Source: Pararoseomonas sp. SCSIO 73927 (GTDB lineage: Bacteria > Pseudomonadota > Alphaproteobacteria > Acetobacterales > Acetobacteraceae). From it: DNA of 64,000 bases. This document shows, one piece after another, positions 43,369-50,274 of this stretch. A program made the translations under genes and the position numbers. The stretch spans positions 3,442,001 to 3,506,000 of the forward strand of contig NZ_CP146232.1 in the NCBI RefSeq assembly GCF_037040815.1, given 5' to 3'. How positions within the stretch are numbered: the stretch's first letter is position 1; each line of letters opens with the position of its first letter. Below the pieces are notes generated by a model. That model saw only the letters and a program-made list of their open reading frames with translations. It was not told the origin of the DNA and did not search any database.

Positions 43369-43751
43369 CAAGTGTGCGACAATCGTAACGATCGGGATCG
43401 CGTATCTACCGGGTGCTGCTTCGGACGTCCACCCCGGTTCGACACGCTGTCGCCGCGTGACCGGACCTACTCACAACAAGGCGTAGGCTGCGACGAATAT
43501 CAGAAACGCGATGACGGATATCGCAATCACCATTGTCACCGGCTCACGATCCACCAACCGCCCTCCTCCCGTGTCTTACGGAAGCAAACGCCCGTCTGCA
43601 TCGCGCAACATCCCCAAAATTGGTGAAAATTCCGCGCCCGGACGGAACGCCGGGCACCTCTGACATTTCGAGACGCCGGGCCAGGGCGCCCGCGTGCCGG
43701 CGGCCTAATGCCCCGGCTCTGCCGCCAGAGCGCGGCTGAAAGAGCACGGCT
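43369..43751. other. 383-bp gap without a supported gene
   Basis: No convincing coding frame was found on either strand. The segment has lower G+C, with short ORFs of biased or unrelated composition. It separates the paralogue 1 gene from the Acb2-like gene and presumably holds their divergent promoters. No clear -35/-10 or palindrome was identified. Confidence 0.5.
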
Positions 43752-43979
43752 ATGGACAAGATGGTGGACAGCGCCTCCGACGACCGGACGGCGAACAACG
43801 CGGTGCGCCACGCCTACCGCGTCCTCTCCGACGAGAAGGCGCGCATGGTGGCGCTGAAGGATGCCGGCGCGGCCTTCATCCAGCTCTGCCGCGACGCCGG
43901 AAACAGCCGCGAGCTGTCGCTGGCAATCACCAACGCCGAGCAGGCGGTGATGTGGGCCGTGAAGCACGCCACGGCCTGA
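43752..43979 (+). CDS. Acb2/Tad1 hairpin-like protein (candidate anti-CBASS sponge)
   Basis: This 75-residue all-helical protein carries NNAVRHAYRVLSDEKARMVA, LKDAGAAFIQLC and SRELSLAITNAEQAVMWAVK, then HATA. The pattern matches small phage proteins of the Acb2/Tad1 hairpin family (DUF7681), where the C-terminal AVMWAVKHxT is characteristic. Acb2 hexamers sequester cyclic nucleotides made by CBASS and some Thoeris signals, protecting phage. It sits as an independent unit with a hairpin terminator 11 bases downstream. Assigned from memory of the family pattern, so a profile search is needed. Confidence 0.6.
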   Translation: MDKMVDSASDDRTANNAVRHAYRVLSDEKARMVALKDAGAAFIQLCRDAGNSRELSLAITNAEQAVMWAVKHATA

Positions 43980-43989
43980 TACGACGGGC

Positions 43990-44003
43990 GGGGCTTCGGC
44001 CCC
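43990..44003 (+). terminator. GGGGC-TTCG-GCCCC hairpin after the Acb2-like gene
   Basis: A perfect five-bp stem with a UUCG tetraloop lies 11 bases after the stop at 43979. There is no T tract, so termination is probable but not certain. Confidence 0.5.
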
Positions 44004-44031
44004 GTCTCCAGCCCCGGACATGGAGAGCGCG

Positions 44032-44253
44032 ATGAGCGAAGCGCAGGCTGCCCGCATGGAAGCGGGTGCTGAGGCGGTGATGGCCGCCCTGCGGCATGCA
44101 GGGATCGGCGAGGATCCCGTGGTGCTGGCCGGTGTGCTTGGCAGCGTCGTCGGGTGCCTCGCGGCCGTCACCGAGAACCCGGCCTCAACCCTAGCCGCGG
44201 TCAACCGAATGGCGGAGGGCATCATCAGTGGCGCCCTGCTGGACCCTGCATAA
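44032..44253 (+). CDS. Small hypothetical protein
   Basis: This 73-residue product starts at the ATG at 44032, six bases after GGAG; an in-frame ATG at 44020 exists but lacks a site. Ala-rich helical protein (ARMEAGAEAVMAALRHAGIG, VVLAGVLGSVVGCLAAV) without a recognised family. Follows the Acb2-like gene in the same direction. Confidence 0.6.
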   Translation: MSEAQAARMEAGAEAVMAALRHAGIGEDPVVLAGVLGSVVGCLAAVTENPASTLAAVNRMAEGIISGALLDPA

Positions 44254-44270
44254 CCACTGTGCCGAGCCGC

Positions 44271-44474
44271 TCACTCAAGCGGCAGCGGAACCAGGGTTCG
44301 CCGGCGGTACGCGCCATAGATGCCAAGTTCGAGGGCCCGCTCGACCGTGAGGAAGACAACCTTCGAGCCGGTGGACGTTGTGATCCCGATCCCGACCCTC
44401 CGAACACCGTCAGACGGGTCTAGCATCTCCATGATGCGGTCGACCCGGGCGTAGCCGTCCGGCGGCGTGGACAT
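44271..44474 (-). CDS. 67-residue hypothetical protein, paralogue 2
   Basis: The ATG at 44474 gives 67 residues: MSTPPDGYARVDRIMEMLDP with later KVVFLTVERALELGIYGAYR and ending LVPLPLE. It is homologous to the product at 43165-43368. Both point leftward and bracket the Acb2-like and small plus-strand genes. Function unknown. Confidence 0.6.
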   Translation of the reverse strand: MSTPPDGYARVDRIMEMLDPSDGVRRVGIGITTSTGSKVVFLTVERALELGIYGAYRRRTLVPLPLE

Positions 44475-44637
44475 TGTGCACTCCACGCTCCGGCGGGACG
44501 TCTCGACTACCTGTCGCCCGCCCTCCAAGCAACCCGGCGCAAACCGGCCCGAACCGGTCGCCGAAGCATCCTCAAAATGCATGAGAGATCCGCGTCCGGC
44601 CGGCAGCCGGATACCACAACATAGCTGGAGTTGAACA

Positions 44638-44919
44638 ATGTCCGACGCACTCGCGCCGGCTGCCGATCCCGTTGTGCCCTCTGGCCGGCCGGGGATCGGG
44701 CAGCTCATCGTCACCGTCGTCTCGCCGCTGATCCTGATCCTCATGCTGGGGGCGCTGATCTTCATCCAGCTTCCGACCGAGAACCGGGACATGTTCAACA
44801 TCGCCCTCGGCGCGGTGCTGGGCTGGAACACGGCCGTGGTCGGCTATCACATCGGCTCCAGCGCGGGCAGCGCGGCGCGTGCGGCCACGGTGGACCGGAT
44901 GCTGGGGGTGGGGCGGTGA
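44638..44919 (+). CDS. Holin-like small membrane protein
   Basis: This 93-residue product has two hydrophobic helices (LIVTVVSPLILILMLGALIF and NIALGAVLGWNTAVVGYHIG) and a charged C-terminal end. It directly precedes the endolysin gene with a GTGA overlap, the usual holin-endolysin arrangement. Function inferred from context. Confidence 0.7.
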   Translation: MSDALAPAADPVVPSGRPGIGQLIVTVVSPLILILMLGALIFIQLPTENRDMFNIALGAVLGWNTAVVGYHIGSSAGSAARAATVDRMLGVGR

Positions 44920-45422
44920 CCCCCGCCCTATGCCTCCGCCTGACGGTGGATCCGGTGCTGGCCTGGCTGGCCGGCCTGGGCGTGAAGAGCGACGACCGGG
45001 CGCGGGTGATGCTGCTGGCGATCGGCGGGCAGGAGAGCCGGTTTACGGAGCGCCGGCAGATGGGCAACGGCCCGGCACGCGGCTGGTGGCAGTTCGAGGG
45101 CGGGCCGATGAGCGGCACGGCCGAGGTGCTGACCGGGGCCAGGACCAAGGAGTTGGCAGCGCGGGTCTGCGCGGATCTGGACGTGGCCCCCGATCGGCTC
45201 CTGGTCCACGCCGCCCTGGAGCACAATGACCTGCTGGCCTGCGCTTTCGCCCGGCTGCTGCTGCTCGGCCACCCGGCACCGCTGCCGGGCATGGACCAGC
45301 CGGACGCTGGCTGGCGCTACTACGTCTCCCGCTGGCACCCGGGGAAGCCGCACCCGCAGACCTGGGGCGCCAGATGGGAGGCGGCGCTGGAAGCTGTGGC
45401 GCGAGCTCGAAATCCAACATAA
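44916..45422 (+). CDS. Endolysin / transglycosylase-like muramidase
   Basis: This 168-residue product starts at GTG (44916), overlapping the holin-like stop. A lysozyme-like core shows LLAIGGQESRFTERRQMGNG with the likely catalytic Glu, then PARGWWQFEGGP. C-terminal GWRYYVSRWHPGKPHPQTWG is typical of endolysins found in alphaproteobacterial prophages. It would degrade peptidoglycan at lysis. Confidence 0.8.
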   Translation: MTPALCLRLTVDPVLAWLAGLGVKSDDRARVMLLAIGGQESRFTERRQMGNGPARGWWQFEGGPMSGTAEVLTGARTKELAARVCADLDVAPDRLLVHAALEHNDLLACAFARLLLLGHPAPLPGMDQPDAGWRYYVSRWHPGKPHPQTWGARWEAALEAVARARNPT

Positions 45423-45453
45423 GTTAGTTTTAAGTCTGCCAGGGACGATTATT

Positions 45454-45696
45454 GTGTCGCCAGAGTTATGCCGGGCTGGGAGACAACTGCTCGGCTGGAC
45501 TAGGATGGATCTCGCCGTTGCCGCTCTTGTTTCGAGGCAGACCGTCATCAACTTGGAGGAGGGCAGGCACAGACCCTCGGATCTGACCTGCTCGGCCATC
45601 AGCAGTGCGTTCAGGCGAGCCGGCCTTGAACTCCGGACCGCTCCTGGCGGCGACAACGTGGTGAAGCGAACAAAGAAAGATAGCTGGCCTGACTAA
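45454..45696 (+). CDS. XRE-family HTH regulator
   Basis: The GTG at 45454 (eight bases after CAGGGA) gives 80 residues with a clear HTH: AGRQLLGWTRMDLAVAALVS, RQTVINLEEGRHRPS, then AISSAFRRAGLELR. The frame is open upstream, antisense-free, but the region before the GTG lies within the endolysin gene. It probably regulates local cargo. Confidence 0.75.
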   Translation: MSPELCRAGRQLLGWTRMDLAVAALVSRQTVINLEEGRHRPSDLTCSAISSAFRRAGLELRTAPGGDNVVKRTKKDSWPD

Positions 45697-45885
45697 TTGG
45701 CTGGCTGACGTGGTTCTCAGCTTTGCGGAACGCTGGACACCAGCCCTGTGCCGTTCGCGATGGTCACCGCCCAGCAGTCCGTCCGCTACATGGAAATCAC
45801 CGAGTCGAACCCAACGCAAAAGGATTTCGCCTGAGGCTGGCAGCTGAACCGGGTGGCGGGATAGGAGCGCCTCTGAGAAGGTCAG

Positions 45886-46074
45886 CTATTCTCGCGTACG
45901 TTCATCGATGATGATCAGGATGCTCACGAGCAGCGGCAGCGCCTCGCTGCGCTCGTCCCCGGCAAACTTGATCAAGTCGGACATCACCTTCTCAAAGTCT
46001 GCTTTCGAGGCCGCTTGCCCCTGTCCGAGGCGCGACCGATAGGGTGGTCGACCATCACCTTCTTCCGTGTTCAT
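45886..46074 (-). CDS. Small hypothetical protein
   Basis: This 62-residue product starts at the ATG at 46074 after AGGGGA. Helical sequence SKADFEKVMSDLIKFAGDER with a hydrophobic end SEALPLLVSILIIIDE. No family recognised. The 189 bp between 45697 and this gene hold no supported feature. Confidence 0.5.
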   Translation of the reverse strand: MNTEEGDGRPPYRSRLGQGQAASKADFEKVMSDLIKFAGDERSEALPLLVSILIIIDERTRE

Positions 46075-46248
46075 GATGTCCCCTGACCCGCCCATCTTTG
46101 TGGCCGAAGTGGTCCCGGCGGTTAAAACGGCCACTGAGTAGTCTGGGCATCACGGCCGATTGTTCAACCTTCGGTAGAAATACGGCTGACCAACTTCGCT
46201 CCTGCCGGTAAGTCTGTCGACAAGATCATTGAAAAGGTTGAAAGTCAC

Positions 46249-46503
46249 GTGCCCAGCAAACCCGAGGCTACACTTTTCACTGCTTCCGACCTTGACGCCG
46301 CCGTTAGTGCAGCAGTGAGCCGAGTGTTGCGGGACGTGCCTGATCACCTGCGAAGTGAGGCCTTGGCGCGGATGCGGGTGGAGCTGGAGCGCTGCCTTGT
46401 GGAGGCGCCGGTGACCGGCAACGCGGTGGCGCAAATTACGTTGCGCTCCCAACTCGCCGCGAGTTTCAGCAGGCATCTCGGGGTTCCGGAAGGAGACGAG
46501 TAG
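46249..46503 (+). CDS. Small hypothetical helical protein
   Basis: This 84-residue product starts at GTG (46249). Sequence TLFTASDLDAAVSAAVSRVL, DVPDHLRSEALARMRVELER reads as an amphipathic helical protein. No family recognised. Followed by about 280 bp without a supported gene. Confidence 0.5.
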   Translation: MPSKPEATLFTASDLDAAVSAAVSRVLRDVPDHLRSEALARMRVELERCLVEAPVTGNAVAQITLRSQLAASFSRHLGVPEGDE

Positions 46504-46783
46504 CCGGACTGCTGCGCCCACTGCTGCCCGGAGAAGCTGCAACGTTGGAGCTTGGCTAGCCGGTGAGAGCAGGTGCTGTAGGTGGTAGTGGAGGCACGCT
46601 CGACGGTTCCGGGGAGCGTTTGGCGCGGTTCCAGGCCGCGAGGGCCGTGTCGGGACAGGTCGAGGTTCTTTGAACCTGTAAACAGTCGCGAACTCTTGAG
46701 TGCGCAGACGTCATTCCTTTTTTGCAATTTTTGACGCTTCGCAAGATTATTGGACCCGATCACGCGAGAAGAGACTGGGGCCG

Positions 46784-47038
46784 ATGGATCGTCAGATTTC
46801 TCGCTCGCCTAATCACCCGGACGCACGGCGCCGAAGGAGGGAGGCAGTCAGGGCCCTCCTGCAAGCACCGAGGAAGCCGCCCATTCAGGTCAGTGCGGCG
46901 TGGAGGGCGATGCGTCGTGGAGCGGCCGAGCCTACCTACTCACTAACCGAACGGGCTGCCTATCAACAGCTCGCCGATCAGCTTGAGCAGGCCGATCCGA
47001 GCCTAGGCTCGGCCGGTACAACTGATCGCGCAAGCTGA
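46784..47038 (+). CDS. Hypothetical basic protein
   Basis: The ATG at 46784 gives 84 residues with an Arg-rich N-terminal half (HPDARRRRREAVRALLQAPR) and SLTERAAYQQLADQLEQADP near the end. The frame extends upstream to 46700 but that part is unlikely. Weak candidate. Confidence 0.4.
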   Translation: MDRQISRSPNHPDARRRRREAVRALLQAPRKPPIQVSAAWRAMRRGAAEPTYSLTERAAYQQLADQLEQADPSLGSAGTTDRAS

Positions 47039-47172
47039 GCTAGGTGGAAGTGGCAACCGGAGTGCGGCAGGAGGGGCACTATCCGATCCCGCGAGGCGCT
47101 GCAGCTGAACTGTCCGGTCTTGGTAGTCGAACACCCCGGCCGGAACCGCCGCTGTTTCCGCAGGCGCACAGT

Positions 47173-47424
47173 CTACGAACCGATCGGCTCGAACCCTAAC
47201 CACCTCGTGGCTGCTTCTGCATGGGGAACAGTCACAGTCTGGATATCGTCTCCGACCCAGCGGGCAGTGCACATCCCAACTCCCGGCACCGAGAAGCTGA
47301 TAAGGCAACCCTCCGGGTGCTTCACACGTCGGAGATAGCCCACGACCTCCTCTTCGAGGTCGGCCGTTCCCAGTAGGGAGGGCTCCTTTCCATGCGGAGA
47401 CGGTAGGCAAAGCCTCACTCGCAT
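47173..47424 (-). CDS. Hypothetical 83-residue protein
   Basis: The ATG at 47424 has AGGA eight bases upstream. The sequence (EEEVVGYLRRVKHPEGCLIS, FSVPGVGMCTARWVGDD, HAEAATRWLGFEPIG) looks like a small alpha/beta domain. Its upstream region contains repeat element C. No family recognised. Confidence 0.5.
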   Translation of the reverse strand: MRVRLCLPSPHGKEPSLLGTADLEEEVVGYLRRVKHPEGCLISFSVPGVGMCTARWVGDDIQTVTVPHAEAATRWLGFEPIGS

Positions 47425-47459
47425 TGGCACATTCCTGGGCGAAGTTGCAGGGCCGAGGA

Positions 47460-47559
47460 GGGCCGGCATTCTCGCGCCGGCCCAGGCCTGTGTTGCAGCT
47501 GGAGGTGGTCGGTGGATCGGCCCTCTCGACAGCGGCCCGCCAGGTTCCATCGGGCCGCC
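47460..47559 (-). repeat. Diverged structured repeat, copy C
   Basis: Related to copy D at 48795-48918. Read on the minus strand, GGCGGCCC (47559-47552) can pair with GGGCCGC (47538-47532). Next comes GTCGAGAGGGCC, then TGCAACACAGGCCTG (47497-47483), and a perfect 8-bp hairpin GGGCCGGC/GCCGGCCC (47483-47476, 47467-47460). Stems and certain single-stranded blocks are conserved in D while loops differ. It lies just upstream of the minus-strand gene at 47173. The 350-bp gap 47425-47776 otherwise holds nothing supported. Confidence 0.5.
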
Positions 47560-47776
47560 GCGGCAAGACTGGGCTGATGCCACGGGCAGCGGCAAGTGAA
47601 GAGTGCAAGGCAAAGACAACAGAAGCAACTTCACAGAACATTGTCATCTTGTGACGTTTGGAAATGAGCCGACCTAATGTTTGTCTTTCTCGGCGCCGTG
47701 GTGGGTCAGGAGGCTGGCCCATTAATCCCGTCCCCATGGGAGCACTCCCCAGTACGACGCAGCCACGGCGCCCCTC

Positions 47777-48031
47777 TTAGTCGGCCCGCTGTGCCGCCTG
47801 AAGTGGCAGTACCCCCTGCTTGACCATGATGATTATCATCTTCAACACGGACGGAACCATCTCCGCAGGGCGCTCCTGCAACATGTCCGGATCCGGACGC
47901 CAGAAACAGCGGATCAGTCCATCCTCATCAATGATGGCCAGTTCCCAGCGATCTCCCGCCTCGTAGGCCACCGCGCGGAAGGCGTGCCCTTCGTGGGCGA
48001 AGATATCGGTGAAGTGCGGCTGTCGGTCCAT
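47777..48031 (-). CDS. Hypothetical 84-residue protein
   Basis: The ATG at 48031 gives a convincing small alpha/beta protein: DIFAHEGHAFRAVAYEAGDR, WELAIIDEDGLIRCFWRPDP, then a helical end. The frame is open far upstream but that part overlaps the A/B repeats. No family recognised. Confidence 0.6.
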   Translation of the reverse strand: MDRQPHFTDIFAHEGHAFRAVAYEAGDRWELAIIDEDGLIRCFWRPDPDMLQERPAEMVPSVLKMIIIMVKQGVLPLQAAQRAD

Positions 48032-48142
48032 GGTGCGACAAACGCTGTTACATGACGCTGGGATGCTTCTCTGCCCTGGGTGTCTGTGTTCGACGTGGCC
48101 GGGTGTGGGCAACTCGTCATCCACCTTGCCGTTCGTTAACTC

Positions 48143-48205
48143 GACCCCGCCGTCCAGGCGGGTAAGTAGGCCCAAGGGGGCGTTCAGCCTGTCCAGGGCT
48201 GAAGT
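48143..48205. repeat. Diverged repeat, copy A
   Basis: It contains AAGTAGGCCC (48164-48173) and GGGCTGAAGT (48196-48205) exactly 32 bases apart, as in copy B. It is preceded by a hairpin CCCGCC/GGCGGG. In copy B the equivalent stem is CCCCACC/GGTGGGG, a paired change. On the minus strand both copies can be read as similar Pro-rich peptides (FSPG, GPTxPP), so coding remnants are an alternative explanation. Confidence 0.5.
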
Positions 48206-48210
48206 GCGGC

Positions 48211-48236
48211 GGCCGACAGGGTGACCTCTGTCGGCC
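48211..48236. terminator. Perfect 9-bp hairpin, terminator-like
   Basis: GGCCGACAG (48211-48219) pairs with CTGTCGGCC (48228-48236) over an 8-base loop, followed on the plus strand by GTCTTGCTTTGTT. It sits right after repeat A in the 441-bp gap 48032-48472. There is no upstream plus-strand gene to terminate, so it may belong to an unannotated transcript. Confidence 0.45.
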
Positions 48237-48315
48237 GTCTTGCTTTGTTGGGCACCCGCTGGGGCTGGCCGGAACTCGAAAGGCAACCGCTCCAACATCT
48301 GCCCGTTCCGGACCT

Positions 48316-48382
48316 GACCCCACCATGGGCGCTGGTGGGGAAGTAGGCCCCGGAGGTTGCGCCTCTTCTCCGGGGCTGAAGT
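48316..48382. repeat. Diverged repeat, copy B
   Basis: Partner of copy A, 170 bp away. AAGTAGGCCC at 48341-48350 and GGGCTGAAGT at 48373-48382 are again 32 bases apart, with the preceding stem CCCCACC/GGTGGGG. On the minus strand GCCCCGGAG/CTCCGGGGC forms a 9-bp stem between the two conserved blocks. Located upstream of the plus-strand gene at 48473. Confidence 0.5.
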
Positions 48383-48472
48383 CTTCCCAGGATGGAGCTG
48401 GCAGCACATCGTACTTGGCAATCGAGCGGTTCGCCATTGCGAGGCAGGGCCCTGGCCCTCGTCCTGATTGAC

Positions 48473-48709
48473 ATGAGCGACGAAGAAAATCCGGTGCAGA
48501 CGGCCGAACGCCACCTCGGAGAGGGGGCAAAGCGGATCGCCAAGCAAGATGCCCTGATCCGGCAGTTGGAGGGGGATGGGGACGAAGTCTTGCTGCCGGA
48601 GGCGCGGGAGCTGTTGGAGCAAATGCGCGAGCTTCAGCGGGCGAGCCAGTGGCATTTGGATTACGAGAAGGGCAAGCCCTTACAGGAAGATGGTGGAGAA
48701 GTGCTGTAG
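48473..48709 (+). CDS. Small coiled-coil hypothetical protein
   Basis: The ATG at 48473 gives 78 residues: NPVQTAERHLGEGAKRIAKQ, DALIRQLEGDGDEVLLPEAR, ELLEQMRELQRASQWHLDYE. The pattern (RHLxEGxxxIxxQxxLIxxLE) is common among small alphaproteobacterial proteins of unknown function. A longer upstream frame overlaps repeat B. Confidence 0.65.
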   Translation: MSDEENPVQTAERHLGEGAKRIAKQDALIRQLEGDGDEVLLPEARELLEQMRELQRASQWHLDYEKGKPLQEDGGEVL

Positions 48710-48794
48710 TCCCACTCCGTTCGATGAGGCTCGTGGCAGGCGTGGATCAGCGGACAGGGATGCGCCCTGGGCGGGTAGGCGGGCACGCTGCCAT

Positions 48795-48918
48795 GGCCGA
48801 GGGGGACCGGCACAGTGGTGCCGGCCCAGGCCTGTGTTGCAACTACCAGCGTCCAAGGAACGAACCAGAAGTATGGCCCTCTCGACGGCGGCCCACCTTG
48901 GGAAAGCTTACGGCCGCC
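48795..48918 (-). repeat. Diverged structured repeat, copy D
   Basis: Partner of copy C. On the minus strand there is a perfect GGCGGCC/GGCCGCC stem, then GTCGAGAGGGCC (48886-48875) and TGCAACACAGGCCTGGGCC. It ends with a GGGCCGGCAC/GTGCCGGTCC hairpin containing G-U pairs. 22 consecutive bases (48820-48841) are identical to 47476-47497. The region 48710-48971 otherwise has no supported gene. Confidence 0.5.
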
Positions 48919-48971
48919 ACGACAAAGGTGGCGCACATCGTGGCTGAGGCGCAACCAGATCGTGTGCCTAC

Positions 48972-49325
48972 CTAGGCTGGCGTGGCTTCGGGCGGCAGGG
49001 GTGGCGGAGAAGTAGGCTCTGGCTCATCCGGCCGCTTAGAGAAGGACCGCAGCTTCAAGAGGCCCGAACTGCCTTCCTCATGCAGTGTAATCGCCCCATG
49101 GTAGCCAAGGTCGTCACGGAGGAAGCGGACCAGTCGATTGAGGTCGCGGTAGGCGCGCACACCGGCACCGCGGAACAGGCCGATGGCGACGTAGCTCCGG
49201 CGCCAGCTCGCCAGCAGGTAGGGGGCGTGCTCCACACCATCAGCTTCGTCGCGCCGGGCCACAATCACTACGTTCTCGATGCGGCCGCCGGCCCTGATGC
49301 CTGCGCGGAAGTCTGCCTCTTGCAT
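48972..49325 (-). CDS. Hypothetical protein with Pro-rich tail
   Basis: The ATG at 49325 gives 117 residues. The core (RIENVVIVARRDEADGVEHA, YLLASWRRSYVAIGLFRG, YRDLNRLVRFLRDDLGYHGA) looks folded; the tail is EPTSPPPLPPEATPA. The frame extends further upstream, antisense to the methylase remnant. No family recognised. Confidence 0.55.
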   Translation of the reverse strand: MQEADFRAGIRAGGRIENVVIVARRDEADGVEHAPYLLASWRRSYVAIGLFRGAGVRAYRDLNRLVRFLRDDLGYHGAITLHEEGSSGLLKLRSFSKRPDEPEPTSPPPLPPEATPA

Positions 49326-49361
49326 TGCCCAATATGGCCTGAGGGGGACGGATACACCAAT

Positions 49362-49562
49362 CCCAAACGGGACGACTTCGCCACGCTGGCGGAGATCCTG
49401 CGCCGGCTGAAAGGGCGCTTCCTGCTCTCGCTCAACGACCACCCGGAGGTCCGGCGCATCTTCGAGGGCTTCGCCATGGAGGAGGTGCCCGGCACGTACG
49501 TGGTCGGATCGCGGCAGGGTGGCGGCGCCGCGCGCGGGGAACTGCTGATCAGCGACAGGTGA
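49362..49562 (+). pseudogene. 5'-truncated DNA adenine methylase (D12 class)
   Basis: Only the C-terminal 66 residues remain: PKRDDFATLAEILRRLKGRF, LLSLNDHPEVRRIFEGF, then GGGAARGELLIS. This matches the end of Dam-type N6-adenine methyltransferases (LSxNDHPEVRxxF). The SAM-binding and DPPY motifs that should precede it are absent; upstream sequence is unrelated. A relic of a phage or host methylase gene. Confidence 0.75.
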
Positions 49563-49620
49563 CGGGTGGCCAAAGCCCCCAGGGTGACTTACCCCTCACT
49601 AAGTCCAAGGGGAGAGCGAC

Positions 49621-49791
49621 ATGACCGAGCAGGAGCGTGCCCTACTCCAGCGAATGGCGCACGAGCTGCTCGCTGCGCTGGAACGCGAGCAGGAGCGTCA
49701 CCCAGGCAAAAGCCCCACCTCCGCCGATCTGGCCGAGCTGCGCAAGTCTATGATCGAAGCGGGGCTGCTAGTCGGGCACATCACAACCTGA
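49621..49791 (+). CDS. Small hypothetical protein
   Basis: This 56-residue ORF has a strong ribosome site (GGGGAG, seven bases before the ATG). Sequence MTEQERALLQRMAHELLAAL, EREQERHPGKSPTSADL, RKSMIEAGLLVGHITT is a convincing helical protein. No family recognised. Confidence 0.6.
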   Translation: MTEQERALLQRMAHELLAALEREQERHPGKSPTSADLAELRKSMIEAGLLVGHITT

Positions 49792-49910
49792 GGCGTCCAT
49801 GCAGTTGCGTCCCCGACGCTCTGGGCGGGCATAGCTGACCGGCTGGCGCGGCTCCAGGCGGTACGGGAGGGGGCGTTGTAATGTTGGCGGGCCTAGACGG
49901 CAGCAAAAAT

Positions 49911-49930
49911 GCTTGCATATAAATGCGAGC
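49911..49930. promoter_or_regulatory. hicAB promoter with overlapping dyad
   Basis: GCTTGCAT and ATGCGAGC (7 of 8 positions complementary) flank ATAA, so that TATAAA (49918-49923) lies inside the dyad as a likely -10. Such an arrangement suits autorepression by the HicAB complex. It also means the in-frame ATG at 49909 cannot be on the transcript. Confidence 0.5.
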
Positions 49931-50031
49931 CAAACACGGAACCATCTGTGCCGCCTCAGCCCCGTACCGAAGCCCCTCAGGAGCTCACCCGGGCGCTAAC
50001 GCGCCGCCCTGCTTCCAAGATGTTGGCGAAG

Positions 50032-50274
50032 ATGAAGGCCAGTCCATCTGGAGGTTGGACTATCTCGAACATCGAGACAGCGTGCTCACAGCTGGGACTG
50101 ACGTGTGCGCCTCCCTCTCGGGGATCACACTACAAGGTTTCCAGCCCGCATCTGCACGGCATTTTGACGGTGCCTCATAAGCGGCCAATCAAACTGATCT
50201 ACATCAAATCGTTCATAGGTCTCGCTGAAGCTCACATTCAAGCATGCGAGGAGAGTGAGGAAGATCATGGCTGA
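50032..50274 (+). CDS. hicA: HicA-like toxin
   Basis: This 80-residue product has the HicA double-stranded RNA-binding-like fold pattern: WTISNIETACSQLGLTCAPP, SRGSHYKVSSP with the catalytic His, HGILTVPHKRPIKLIYIKSF. HicA toxins cleave mRNA. Starts at 50020 or 49909 are also in frame; the promoter dyad at 49911 argues against 49909. It overlaps HicB by eight bases, toxin first as usual. Confidence 0.82.
   Translation: MKASPSGGWTISNIETACSQLGLTCAPPSRGSHYKVSSPHLHGILTVPHKRPIKLIYIKSFIGLAEAHIQACEESEEDHG

Noticed and set aside
41251..44640. Search for an Rz1-type outer spanin lipoprotein
   Set aside because: No lipobox-bearing ORF was found overlapping the coiled-coil membrane gene at 42518, so the spanin label stays tentative.
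46504..46783. Possible insertion sequence remnant
   Set aside because: No terminal inverted repeats or transposase motifs could be seen; nothing supported in this 280-bp gap.
48117..48530. 137-codon minus-strand frame containing repeats A and B
   Set aside because: Pro/Gly/Arg-rich throughout with no folded-looking core apart from the repeats; kept only as an alternative explanation for them.
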